64,000 bases of DNA, taken from positions 1 to 64,000 of the forward strand of contig NZ_MLYP01000021.1 in NCBI RefSeq assembly GCF_001866645.1, in the 5' to 3' direction. Made by a program: the position numbers and the translations under genes. Below are positions 18,351-27,831 of this stretch, piece by piece; the stretch's first letter is position 1; each line of letters begins with the position of its first letter. Origin of the DNA: Streptomyces colonosanans (GTDB lineage: Bacteria; Actinomycetota; Actinomycetes; Streptomycetales; Streptomycetaceae). Below the pieces are notes generated by a model. The model worked only from the letters and a program-made list of their open reading frames with translations. It searched no databases and was not told the origin of the DNA.

Positions 18351-19235
18351 CTACGGGGACGCCTGGTCCGGTGATTGGGCACCTCCGCGGCCGAGCACCG
18401 TGATGAGGCGGGCCGCGGTCCTGGCCATCGCCTCCCGCCCCACGCCGAGGTAGGTGCGTGAGTCGACCGCCGTGGGATGTGCGGAGAGGAACTCCCGGAT
18501 CGCGCCGGTCATGGCGACGTTCAGGGCGGTCCCGATGTTGATCTTGGCGATGCCGCCTACGACGGCCGCCGTCAGCTCCTCGTCCGGCAGCCCGGAAGAA
18601 CCGTGCAGCACGAGCGGTACGTCGAGCGCGGCGCTCAGCCGTTTGAGCAGCCCGTGGTCGAGCGCGGCCGTACGCGTGGTCATCGCATGCGTGCTGCCGA
18701 TGGCGACGGCGAGAGCGTCGACGCCGGAGTCGGTGACGAAGGCAGCGGCCTCGCCCGGGTCGGTCCGGACGCCGGGTGCGTGCGGATCGGGCGCCGGGTC
18801 GCCGTTCTTGCCGCCGATCTGCCCCAACTCGGCCTCGATCCAGAGCCCTTGGGCGTGCGCCCAGTCGGCGGCGGCGCGGGTGGCTGCGAGGTTCTCCTGG
18901 TACGGCAGCCGGGCCGCGTCGTACATCACGGAGCTGAACCCGGCGGGGGCCGCCTGCCGGAGCAGGTCGTCGCTTTGGACGTGGTCGAGATGGAGGGCGA
19001 CGGGCACCGCGGCGCGTTCGGCGGCCGCGGCAGCGGCGCGGGCGAGCGGGAGCAGGCGTCCGTAGCGGAACTTGACGGTGTTCTCGCTGACTTGGAGGAC
19101 GACCGGTGCGTTCACGCTCTCCGCGCCCGCGATGACGGCCTCGACGTGTTCGAGGGTGATGACGTTGAACGCGGCGACGGCACCGCGTGCCGCGGCGGCA
19201 GCGGCGATCAGCTCACCGGTGGCTGCGAGGGGCAC
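18351..19235 (-). CDS. Class II aldolase of the fructose/tagatose-bisphosphate type
   Basis: The 294 residues show the class II (zinc) aldolase pattern: AFNVITLEHVEA, the metal and catalytic HLDH, GSTHAM and LHGSSG, and the phosphate-binding KINIGTA near the end. The length (about 290) and divergence from glycolytic Fba place it with GatY/KbaY/AgaY-like aldolases that cleave tagatose-1,6-bisphosphate or related sugars. GTG 19235 has GAGGAGG upstream. It follows the sugar isomerase gene after a 9-base gap, so the pair is an operon. The exact sugar is not determined. Confidence 0.85.
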   Translation of the reverse strand: MPLAATGELIAAAAAARGAVAAFNVITLEHVEAVIAGAESVNAPVVLQVSENTVKFRYGRLLPLARAAAAAAERAAVPVALHLDHVQSDDLLRQAAPAGFSSVMYDAARLPYQENLAATRAAADWAHAQGLWIEAELGQIGGKNGDPAPDPHAPGVRTDPGEAAAFVTDSGVDALAVAIGSTHAMTTRTAALDHGLLKRLSAALDVPLVLHGSSGLPDEELTAAVVGGIAKINIGTALNVAMTGAIREFLSAHPTAVDSRTYLGVGREAMARTAARLITVLGRGGAQSPDQASP

Positions 19236-19244
19236 GGCTCCTCC

Positions 19245-20147
19245 TCACCGGGCGTTCGGGTCGGTCGCGGGGGCGAGGATCACCGAGCGGGTCAGATGAC
19301 GCGGCCGGTCGGGGTCGAGGCCCCGGGAGGCGGCCACCGCGACGGCGAGCCGCTGCACACGAACGAGTTCGGCGAGCGGATCGAGGCTCCCGGGCACCCA
19401 CAGCCCACCGGTGTCCCGTACCTGCCGGGCGAGGCCTTCGGGTGCCTCGCCGAACATCCAGGTGGCAGTTCCGCGGGTGGTGATGCTGATGGGACCGTGC
19501 CGGTACTCCATCGCCGGGTAGGCCTCCGTCCACGCCAGTGAGGCCTCGCGCATCTTCAGCGCGGCCTCCTGCGCGAGCCCGACGGTCCAGCCGTGCCCCA
19601 GGAAGGTGAACTGGCCGCAGTCGACGAGACCTTCGGGCAGCGGGGTGGTCAGCGCGGTACGGGCGTCGGCGATCGCGGTGTCCGTGTGCAGGCCGAGGTG
19701 GGCGCGGAGCAGGGTGAGCGCGGTGGTGGCGAACCGGGTCTGCACGACGGACCGTTCGTCGGCGAAGGCGAGCACGACCACGTCGTCGGCCGACTCCATC
19801 ACTGGCGTGTGCGGGTCGGCGGTGATCGCGGTCGTCCGTGTCTGCCCGCGCAGCCGGCCGAGGAGTTCCAGGACCTCGGTGGTGGTACCCGAGCGGGTGA
19901 GGGCGACGACCCGGTCGTAGGGGCGGCCGTAGGGGAACTCGGACGCGGCGAAGGCGTCCGTCTCGCCCTGCCCGGCCCGCTCACGCAGCACGGCGGCGGA
20001 CTGAGCCATGAAGAACGAGGTCCCGCACCCCACGATCGCGACCCGCTCCCCCGCCGCCGGCAGCGCGCTCTTGTGCGCGTCCGCCTCCTCGGCGGCGCGG
20101 ATCCAGCACTCGGGCTGACTGTTCAGCTCGTCCTCGACATACGTCAT
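19245..20147 (-). CDS. SIS-domain sugar isomerase/deaminase (AgaS or GlmS-isomerase-like)
   Basis: This 300-residue protein has two SIS domains (VAIVGCGTSFFMAQ with LTRSGTTTEVLE, and FLGHGWTVGLAQEA with MEYRHGPISI), the layout of the isomerase half of GlmS, FrlB and AgaS. It probably deaminates or isomerises an amino-sugar phosphate, feeding the aldolase encoded downstream. The C-terminal EYRHGP motif is typical of the ligand site. ATG 20147 is preceded by GGGGAGG. Its promoter lies in the gap facing a ruined DeoR-type regulator, so control by that regulator has been lost. Confidence 0.83.
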   Translation of the reverse strand: MTYVEDELNSQPECWIRAAEEADAHKSALPAAGERVAIVGCGTSFFMAQSAAVLRERAGQGETDAFAASEFPYGRPYDRVVALTRSGTTTEVLELLGRLRGQTRTTAITADPHTPVMESADDVVVLAFADERSVVQTRFATTALTLLRAHLGLHTDTAIADARTALTTPLPEGLVDCGQFTFLGHGWTVGLAQEAALKMREASLAWTEAYPAMEYRHGPISITTRGTATWMFGEAPEGLARQVRDTGGLWVPGSLDPLAELVRVQRLAVAVAASRGLDPDRPRHLTRSVILAPATDPNAR

Positions 20148-20269
20148 GCCGCAACCTCCCCTTCATGCGTGTTTCTGCAAGATAGCGCCAAGTTTCAATC
20201 ACTATCAAGCATTCTCGCCGAAGCGAGGTGCGTTGGGGTCGCCGGGAGACCGAGGAACGGAGAGTGCGG

Positions 20270-20592
20270 ATGTCGCGCGACGCCCGCTGGCAAGCGCTGC
20301 TGGAACTGCTCGTCGAGCGTGGCCGGCTGGACGTCTAGGAGGCGCGTGGTGGCCTTCGACGCCGCACACGGCGCGGCGGCGCACGACGAGGCGGAGGCGG
20401 CGATCAACCGCCTGCTGTGCGAGCGCGCCGAACGCGTGGTCGTGGCGGCGGACTCCAGCAAGCTGGGGCAGCGCGCGTTCGCGCGGATCTGCGCGGTGGA
20501 GTCCGTCGACACGCTGGTCACGGACACGACGGCGGGGGGCGGACATGGTGCGGCGGTTCGAGGAGGCCGGCGTGCGGGTGGTCACCGTCTGA
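20270..20592 (+). pseudogene. Collapsed DeoR-type regulator of the sugar operon
   Basis: From ATG 20270, 22 codons read as the N-terminus of a DeoR regulator (MSRDARWQALLELLVERGRL) and then hit TAG at 20336. The sequence resumes directly with the DeoR C-terminal sensor: AAHDEAEAAINRLL, ERVVVAADSSKLGQ, AFARICAVESVDTLVTD. The helix-turn-helix and central domain, roughly 400-500 bases, are missing. A further frameshift near 20545 is needed to reach the normal C-terminus MVRRFEEAGVRVVTV. It lies divergent to the isomerase/aldolase operon, the usual place for its repressor. It cannot bind DNA. Confidence 0.85.
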
Positions 20593-20610
20593 GGGGTACG
20601 GGCGGCCGGC

Positions 20611-20710
20611 GCCTGCAGACGTGCGCGTGGTCGCCGCCTGCAGACGTGCGCGCGGTCACCGCCTGAAGACATGCGCGCGGTCACCGCCTGAAGACGTGCG
20701 CACGGTCACC
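20611..20710. repeat. Four tandem copies of a 25-bp unit
   Basis: Units start at 20611, 20636, 20661 and 20686. The consensus is GCCTG, A or C, AGACGTGCGCGCGGTCACC, with 1-3 differences per copy. The last bases of the DeoR relic (GTGCGGGTGGTCACC, 20571-20585) resemble the second half of the unit, suggesting it arose from the 3' end of that gene. A unit of 25 is not a multiple of three, so it is not a coding repeat. Confidence 0.85.
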
Positions 20711-20898
20711 GTCCAAGACACCAGCACGGCCCCGGACGGCAGGAAGGCCGGACGGTACGAAGGCCGACCCGGTGACCAACGATGACGCCCCGGCCACTCC
20801 GCTCGCCACCCTTCTGCCCCCGCACCTCGTGCTCCCCTCTTCCGCTGCGCCTAAGCTGGGTGCTGCGAAACGCATATCCGCCGGTCAGGGAGGCTGCG

Positions 20899-22734
<1,836 letters not shown>

Positions 22735-22944
22735 CGATCGCCGCGCCCCCTCCCCGGACGCACGACAACCGCCGCTCTGCACGGCGTACGGCGAGGACGC
22801 GTTGGCGGACTGGGGTGCGCTGCATCTGGAGCAGGACGCCGGCCATCTCCTGGCGCTGAACCCCCGCGACCAGGGCGACGCCTTGGCGCGTGCGCCCGGC
22901 CGGGTTGGTTGCCCCGCCGGGCGCACGCCTGTTTGACTCGGCAC

Positions 22945-23253
22945 ATGGAGAGCAGGGGACGTTCACCCGGGCACGAAAGGCGCCGCACTCAGGCGGAGCG
23001 GGACGCGCTCACCGTCGAGATCGGATACGCGCTGTGCAGTGCAGCATTCGCGGCTGCGCTGGCGTTCGGCGCCGTGGCGGGACCGGCCTTCGCCTTCGAT
23101 CTGTCCGCCTCGGCGCGGCATGCGCTCGTCGCCGCGGGTGCCACGGTGGCCGCCGTTCTGTTCGTCGCACGCGTCGCCAGCGTGCTGATCCGCTTCGGAC
23201 GCGGCATCGGGGCTCGGCCCGGCCGGCCCGATCACCCGAGCCCCGACTCGTAG
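22945..23253 (+). CDS. DUF6332-type small membrane protein
   Basis: The 102 residues have a basic N-terminus (RRRTQAERDALTVEIGYAL) and two hydrophobic segments (about 35-55 and 65-88), the second containing VAAVLFVARVASVLIRF. This matches the remembered DUF6332 pattern, in which the AERDAVTVEIGYAL block precedes two helices. The function is unknown. ATG 22945 is used because the family motif begins 20 residues later; no clear ribosome-binding site is present. Confidence 0.72.
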   Translation: MESRGRSPGHERRRTQAERDALTVEIGYALCSAAFAAALAFGAVAGPAFAFDLSASARHALVAAGATVAAVLFVARVASVLIRFGRGIGARPGRPDHPSPDS

Positions 23254-23293
23254 TCCAGGGCAAAGGGTTGGGCTCGGACGTCCGCCCAGCTTG

Positions 23294-23443
23294 ACCATGT
23301 TGCGACCGACTGAGTCTTCGCCTTGAACGGGCCGACGAGGAGACGGCGGACGATCTCCTCGTTGGACAGGCCGATGCCGACCAGGGCCGTCACCTCCCGT
23401 TCCCGCTCGGTGATTTCGGCGCACCGCCTGCCCGGTACCGCAA
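23294..23443 (-). pseudogene. Relic of a LuxR-type helix-turn-helix domain
   Basis: On the minus strand, about 40 codons read EITEREREVTALVGIGLSNE then EIVRRLLVGPFKAKTQ, the LuxR/NarL DNA-binding helix pattern with VKTH replaced by AKTQ. An in-frame stop lies just upstream and the C-terminus runs into unrelated codons, so neither the receiver domain nor the whole HTH survives. It sits between the DUF6332 and TetR genes. Confidence 0.7.
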
Positions 23444-23468
23444 TCGTGCGTCAGCGCCGGGCAGCGAA

Positions 23469-24161
23469 CTACGGAAACACCAGCCCCACCCCATGGGCGA
23501 GTTGGGCGGCCGCGTGCCGGAAGAACGCCTCGCGGTCCATCACGACGTTGTTGAACTGCCCGAACAGCTCGAAGCCGACCAGCCCGTACAACTGCGCCCA
23601 AGCAGCGACCATGGCTGCGATCACCTCCGGTGGGAGATCGGGTGCCAGGTCGGCGGCCATGCGCTGGGCCTCGGGCTCCAGTTCAGCGGGCAGCGGGGTA
23701 CGGGCCACACCGCGCTGCTGGTACGCGTCGCGCACGATACCGATCAGCAGGAGTCCTACGCGAGAGGCGGACGGAATGGTTGCCTCGGGCGCGGAGTACC
23801 CGGGCACGGGCGAACCATAGATCAGCGCGTACTCGTGCGGATGCGCAAGCGCCCAGTCACGCACGGCCTCGCACACCGCGACCCACCGCTGCCCGGGGGC
23901 CACGTCGCCGACGCGGTCGTCCGCGACCTCGGCCGCCTCGCCGAGGGAGTCGTAGGCGTCGATGATGAGCGCCGTGAGCAGGTCGTCGCGGCTGGGGAAG
24001 TAGCGGTAGAGCGCGGAGGAGACCATGCCGAGCTCGCGGGCGACGGCGCGCAGCGAGAGCTTGGCAGCGCCGTCCGCCGCAAGCTGCCTGCGGGCCTCGT
24101 CCTTGATGGCTGCGGTGACTTCGACCCGGGCGCGGGCGCGGACTCCTCTTGTGGTGCTCAT
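23469..24161 (-). CDS. TetR/AcrR-family regulator
   Basis: The 230 residues have a TetR N-terminal HTH (LSLRAVARELGMVSSALYRY, about 35-55) and a ligand domain with PHEYALIYGSPVPGY and the WHG-like QLYGLVGFELFGQF. ATG 24161 follows the family pattern; the start at 24200 is 13 codons longer without support. It faces a deazaflavin nitroreductase gene across a 224-base gap with at least three matching palindromes (see 24222-24357), which makes it the likely repressor of itself and its neighbour. Confidence 0.88.
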   Translation of the reverse strand: MSTTRGVRARARVEVTAAIKDEARRQLAADGAAKLSLRAVARELGMVSSALYRYFPSRDDLLTALIIDAYDSLGEAAEVADDRVGDVAPGQRWVAVCEAVRDWALAHPHEYALIYGSPVPGYSAPEATIPSASRVGLLLIGIVRDAYQQRGVARTPLPAELEPEAQRMAADLAPDLPPEVIAAMVAAWAQLYGLVGFELFGQFNNVVMDREAFFRHAAAQLAHGVGLVFP

Positions 24162-24221
24162 GCGAGGCAGTTTGCCAGGTTTTCGGATCGGTGCACACAA
24201 CGCGGAGCGCCGCTCGCTTTC

Positions 24222-24357
24222 GAGAGCGGTGGACTACTTCAAGAGCGATGAACAAATAAGAGAGCACCGCTCTTGATTTGGAGCACCCCTGTCCTGCACA
24301 CTCTCTTACAGCGAGAGCAGTGCTCTCGGAATCAGCGTCTGCGAGAGCACCGCTCTC
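24222..24357. promoter_or_regulatory. Array of GAGAGC-NNN-GCTCTC palindromes (TetR operator candidates)
   Basis: Perfect copies are GAGAGCAGTGCTCTC (24313-24327) and GAGAGCACCGCTCTC (24343-24357), with starts exactly 30 bases apart. A near-perfect copy is GAGAGCACCGCTCTT (24260-24274), and a half copy GAGAGC is at 24222-24227. The array fills the gap between divergent genes and its last copy ends 28 bases before ATG 24386. Confidence 0.7.
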
Positions 24358-24385
24358 CCAACTACCCAACTATGTGGGGGTCACC

Positions 24386-24847
24386 ATGTCGTCGTCTTCG
24401 TCCTCGCCGTACTACCTCAAGGGCACCCCGATGACCGTCCGCTTCAACAGCGTCATCGGCTGGCTGGCCCGTCACGGGCTCAGCCTCGCCGGCGTGGCGG
24501 AGATGTCCGTGCGCGGTCGCAAGAGCGGGAAGCTGCAGCGCATCCCGGTCAACATGCACACATACGAGGGCACGCAGTACCTCGTCTCGGCCCGCGGACA
24601 CTCCCAGTGGGTGCGCAACATGCGCGTCGCCGGCGGTGGGGAGCTGCGCGTCGGGCGCAAGGTCCGCCAGTTCACCGCCGTGGAGCTTCCCGACGAGGAG
24701 AAGCTCCCGATCCTGCGGACCTACCTGGAGAAGTGGGGCTGGGAGGTCAACCAGTACTTCCAGGGCATCACGGCGAAGTCCTCCGACGAGGAACTGACAG
24801 CGGCCGCGCCCGACCACCCGGTGTTCCGCATCACCGTCAGGAACTGA
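24386..24847 (+). CDS. Deazaflavin (F420)-dependent nitroreductase family protein
   Basis: This is a 153-residue split-barrel flavin-fold protein of the DDN family: GLSLAGVAEMSVRGRKSGK, the VNMHTYEGTQYLVSARG strand and SQWVRNMRVAGGG, which form the F420 phosphate and ring sites in the mycobacterial relatives. Such enzymes reduce nitroaromatics, quinones or unsaturated compounds using F420H2. ATG 24386 with GGGGG upstream is chosen; the ORF extends in frame to 24278 across the operator array and is not used. It overlaps the convergent reductase gene by 11 bases at the 3' ends. Control by the divergent TetR is inferred. Confidence 0.86.
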   Translation: MSSSSSSPYYLKGTPMTVRFNSVIGWLARHGLSLAGVAEMSVRGRKSGKLQRIPVNMHTYEGTQYLVSARGHSQWVRNMRVAGGGELRVGRKVRQFTAVELPDEEKLPILRTYLEKWGWEVNQYFQGITAKSSDEELTAAAPDHPVFRITVRN

Positions 24848-26069
24848 CCTCGCCACCCGGGGGTGTCCGGTCCATCCTGATCAGGCCGCGCTGGGCGATC
24901 GGATGGGTGCGGACGATCTCCCCCAGAGACGTCGAGCCCTGTGTGATGTCCTTGAACGCCTTCCAGGCGGGGCGGAATCCGGTCAGACCCGCGTGAAAGA
25001 GACCGGGACGACGCTCGAACACCGCCAGCAGCCGCTTGCCGACGCTCATCTCGACACCCAGGCCGGCCTTGATCGCGAAGGCATAGTTCAGGGCCTGGCG
25101 GCGGGTGTCGACCGCGTCGTGGGCCTCCGCGATCCGTACCGCCCACTCTCCCGCGAGCCGCCCCGACCGCAGTGCGAACGAGATCCCCTCGCGGGTCCAC
25201 GGCTCCAGCAGCCCGGCCGCGTCCCCGCACACCAGTACCCGTCCGCGCGACAGCGGCGAGTCGTCGGCGCGGCACCGCGTCAAGTGGCCGGAGGAGATGC
25301 TCGGTTCGAAGCCAGCGAGCCCGAGCCGTCCGATGAAGTCCTCCAAGTACCGCTTGGTCGCCGCGCCTTCACCGCGCGCGGAGATCACACCGACGGTCAG
25401 CGTGTCCCCCTTGGGGAAGACCCAGCCGTAACTGCCGGGCATCGGCCCCCAGTCGATGAGCACCCGGCCCTTCCAGTCCTCGGCGACGGAGTCGGGCACC
25501 GGGATCTCCGCCTCCAGGCCCAGATCGACCTGGTCGAGCTTCACCCCGACATGGGCGCCTATCCGGCTCGCGCTGCCGTCTGCTCCCACAACCGCCCGCG
25601 CCAGCACCGTCTCACCGTTCTGCAGGACGACGGCGACCGTGCGCCGGTCCGGCACCGCCGAGCCGTGCTGCTCGACCCGGGAGACCGTCACGCCCGTGCG
25701 CAGCTCCGCACCCGCCTTCTGCGCGTGCTCGACGAGTTGCTGGTCGAACTCGGGGCGGTTGATCAGCCCGAACAGCATCTGCCTGGAGCGGCGGGTACGG
25801 GTGAAGCGGCCGTTGTTCGAGAACGTGACCGCGTGCACCCGGTCGCGCAGCGGCAGTTCGAAGCCGGGCGGCAGGGAGTCACGCGAGGGGCCGATGATGC
25901 CACCCCCGCACGTTTTGTAACGCGGCAGCTCGGCCTTCTCCAGCAACAGCACGCTGCGCCCCATGACCGCCGCCGCGTAGGCGGCCGAGGCCCCCGCGGG
26001 TCCCGCGCCCACCACGACGACGTCCCACACCCGCTGCACGTCGTCCGCCGAAGAGTTCTCGCTGCTCAC
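24837..26069 (-). CDS. Geranylgeranyl reductase-family FAD oxidoreductase
   Basis: The 410 residues have an N-terminal dinucleotide site VVVVGAGPAGASAAYAAA, the family motif PRYKTCGGGIIGP, and the second FAD motif GDAAGLLEPWTREGI. The family saturates isoprenoid double bonds, for example of menaquinone or lipids. In actinobacteria, relatives act on menaquinone, so that is a reasonable but unproven substrate. Its 3' end overlaps that of the convergent nitroreductase by 11 bases. A 573-codon open frame on the opposite strand is a shadow of its GC bias. Confidence 0.87.
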   Translation of the reverse strand: MSSENSSADDVQRVWDVVVVGAGPAGASAAYAAAVMGRSVLLLEKAELPRYKTCGGGIIGPSRDSLPPGFELPLRDRVHAVTFSNNGRFTRTRRSRQMLFGLINRPEFDQQLVEHAQKAGAELRTGVTVSRVEQHGSAVPDRRTVAVVLQNGETVLARAVVGADGSASRIGAHVGVKLDQVDLGLEAEIPVPDSVAEDWKGRVLIDWGPMPGSYGWVFPKGDTLTVGVISARGEGAATKRYLEDFIGRLGLAGFEPSISSGHLTRCRADDSPLSRGRVLVCGDAAGLLEPWTREGISFALRSGRLAGEWAVRIAEAHDAVDTRRQALNYAFAIKAGLGVEMSVGKRLLAVFERRPGLFHAGLTGFRPAWKAFKDITQGSTSLGEIVRTHPIAQRGLIRMDRTPPGGEVSS

Positions 26070-26221
26070 GATGGTCTGCTGCTCCGATCAAGCCACCTGC
26101 CGCACCTGTCTCCCGCATCCTACGGCCGCGTCCGCGCAGACCGCTGTGGGAGGATCGGCAGTGTATGCGGCACCCTGTCCACCCGGGAAACGCGTACGCC
26201 CGCAGGATCACATACAAAGAA

Positions 26222-26235
26222 GTACCGATCGGTAC
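26222..26235. promoter_or_regulatory. 14-bp perfect palindrome GTACCGATCGGTAC
   Basis: It ends 27 bases before the ATG of the M20 dipeptidase. TetR-type repressors often bind such sites; no candidate gene is adjacent. Confidence 0.5.
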
Positions 26236-26262
26236 AACGTCGCACCTACAAGGAGCGTGCCC

Positions 26263-27618
26263 ATGTCGTCGAATCCGTTCGCCGAGACCGTCGCCTCACT
26301 GATGCCCAGGGCGAAGGAAGAGCTCACCGAACTGGTGGCCTTCAAGTCGGTGGCGGACTTCGACCAGTTCGCCAGGAGCGAGAGCGAGAGCGCCGCACGG
26401 TGGATCGCCGACGCACTGCGTACCGAGGGTTTCCAGGACGTGGCACTGCTCGACACCCCGGACGGCACGCAGTCGGTGTACGGCTTCCTGCCCGGTCCCG
26501 AGGGCGCGAAGACGGTGCTGCTGTACGCGCACTACGACGTGCAGCCGCCGCTCGACGAGGCCGGCTGGACCACGCCGCCCTTCGAGCTGACCGAACGCGA
26601 CGGCCGGTGGTACGGCCGCGGTAGCGCCGACTGCAAGGGCGGCGTCGTCATGCACCTGCTCGCGCTGCGCGCGCTCAAGGCCAACGGTGGCGTGCCCGTG
26701 CACGTCAAGGTCATCGTCGAGGGCTCGGAGGAGCAGGGCACGGGCGGTCTGGAGCGGTACGCCGAGCAGCACCCGGACCTCCTCACGGCCGACGCCATCG
26801 TCATCGGCGACGCGGGCAACTTCCGTGTCGGCCTGCCGACGGCCACCTCGACCCTGCGCGGCATGACTCTCGTCCGGGTCGCGGTCGACACGCTCGAAGG
26901 CAACCTGCATTCCGGCCAGTTCGGCGGAGCCGCCCCCGACGCGCTGGGTGCGCTGATCCGGGTACTGGACTCGCTGCGGGCCGAGGACGGTTCGACGACC
27001 GTCGACGGACTGTCCTCCGAGGCGCGATGGGAGGGCCTCGAGTACCCGCAGGAGCAGTTCCGCACGGACGCCAAGGTGCTCGACGGAGTGGAGCTGATCG
27101 GTTCCGGATCGGTCGCCGACCGCATCTGGGCTCGCCCTGCGGTGACCGTTCTCGGCATCGACTGCCCGCCGGTCATCGGCGCGACCCCGTCCGTGCAGGC
27201 GAGCGCCCGTGCGCTGGTGAGCCTCCGGGTGCCGCCGGGCGTGGACGCGGTGGAGGCGACGAAGCTGCTGCAGGCCCACCTGGAGGCGCACACGCCGTGG
27301 GGCGCCCAGGTACGGACGGAGCAGATCGGACAGGGGCAGGCGTTCCGCGCGGACACCTCCAGCCCCGCGTACGCGGCGATGGCCGAGGCGATGGCGGTCG
27401 CCTACCCGGGCGAGGAGATGCAGTACGCGGGCCAGGGCGGCTCCATCCCGCTGTGCAACACCCTCGCCTCGCTGTACCCGCAGGCGGAGATCCTCCTCAT
27501 CGGTCTGAGCGAGCCGGAGGCTCAGATCCACGCAGTCGACGAGAGCGTGTCCCCGCAGGAGTTGGAGCGCCTGTCGGTCGCGGAGGCGCTGTTCCTGCGC
27601 AACTACGCGACAGACTGA
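26263..27618 (+). CDS. M20-family dipeptidase (PepV/CNDP-like)
   Basis: The 451-residue cytosolic zinc peptidase carries H90 and D92 in AHYDVQP, bridging D123 in GSADCKGG, and E156-E157 in EGSEEQG. A dimerisation domain lies between (HSGQFGGAAPDALG, about 225-240), and a final metal histidine is in AQIHAVDE. Relatives cleave dipeptides. ATG 26263 has AAGGAG upstream; the longer ORF to 26071 is not supported. A 14-bp palindrome lies just before the ribosome-binding site. It could finish the breakdown of peptides imported by the Opp system at 29209-35238. Confidence 0.9.
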   Translation: MSSNPFAETVASLMPRAKEELTELVAFKSVADFDQFARSESESAARWIADALRTEGFQDVALLDTPDGTQSVYGFLPGPEGAKTVLLYAHYDVQPPLDEAGWTTPPFELTERDGRWYGRGSADCKGGVVMHLLALRALKANGGVPVHVKVIVEGSEEQGTGGLERYAEQHPDLLTADAIVIGDAGNFRVGLPTATSTLRGMTLVRVAVDTLEGNLHSGQFGGAAPDALGALIRVLDSLRAEDGSTTVDGLSSEARWEGLEYPQEQFRTDAKVLDGVELIGSGSVADRIWARPAVTVLGIDCPPVIGATPSVQASARALVSLRVPPGVDAVEATKLLQAHLEAHTPWGAQVRTEQIGQGQAFRADTSSPAYAAMAEAMAVAYPGEEMQYAGQGGSIPLCNTLASLYPQAEILLIGLSEPEAQIHAVDESVSPQELERLSVAEALFLRNYATD

Positions 27619-27635
27619 TCCGCTCTGTCCAAGGC

Positions 27636-27800
27636 TACGACCTGGGGAGCAACAGGGAGTGGTGAAGGGGCGGCGTCCGGTGCGGCCGCTCGCAAGGCGC
27701 CGGAAGGTCCTCGTAGCGGAGCTACCAGGACGTTTCTGCAACGCCGTGAGCGGCCGTGCCGGACGCCGCGACGCCGCTCCCTATTGCTCCCCAGGTCGTA
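27636..27800. repeat. 165-bp imperfect inverted repeat (REP/MITE-like hairpin)
   Basis: The left arm begins TACGACCTGGGGAGCAACAG (27636-27655) and the right arm ends as its near-exact complement (27781-27800, one difference in the first 20). Pairing continues through GGCGTCCGG and GGCCGCTC to a tip of GTAGC, GGA, GCTAC around 27712-27724, with small bulges, so arms are about 80 bases each. It lies 18 bases past the dipeptidase stop, beside a palindromic terminator. No open reading frame or transposase is present. Confidence 0.75.
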
Positions 27801-27802
27801 AG

Positions 27803-27824
27803 GCCCCCGCCCGCGGGCGGGGGC
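27803..27824. terminator. 22-bp perfect palindrome, probable terminator
   Basis: GCCCCCGCCC, GC, GGGCGGGGGC is fully self-complementary and follows the 165-bp inverted repeat directly. It lies 8 bases before the start of the metallo-beta-lactamase-fold relic. Confidence 0.6.
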
Positions 27825-27831
27825 TCGGGGC

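Noticed and set aside
22735..22944. Plus-strand codons resembling ALADWGALHLEQDAGHLLAL
   Set aside because: The stretch looks partly coding but has no start, no family match by eye and is under 50 codons, so it is not reported as a gene.
24903..26624. A 573-codon open frame on the plus strand
   Set aside because: It lies antisense to the FAD reductase, which has clear motifs, and continues into the dipeptidase in the wrong frame.
27803..27824. Possible telomere-like palindrome
   Set aside because: Streptomyces telomeres have several different palindromes in a row at a chromosome end; this is a single GC palindrome amid ordinary genes, best read as a terminator.
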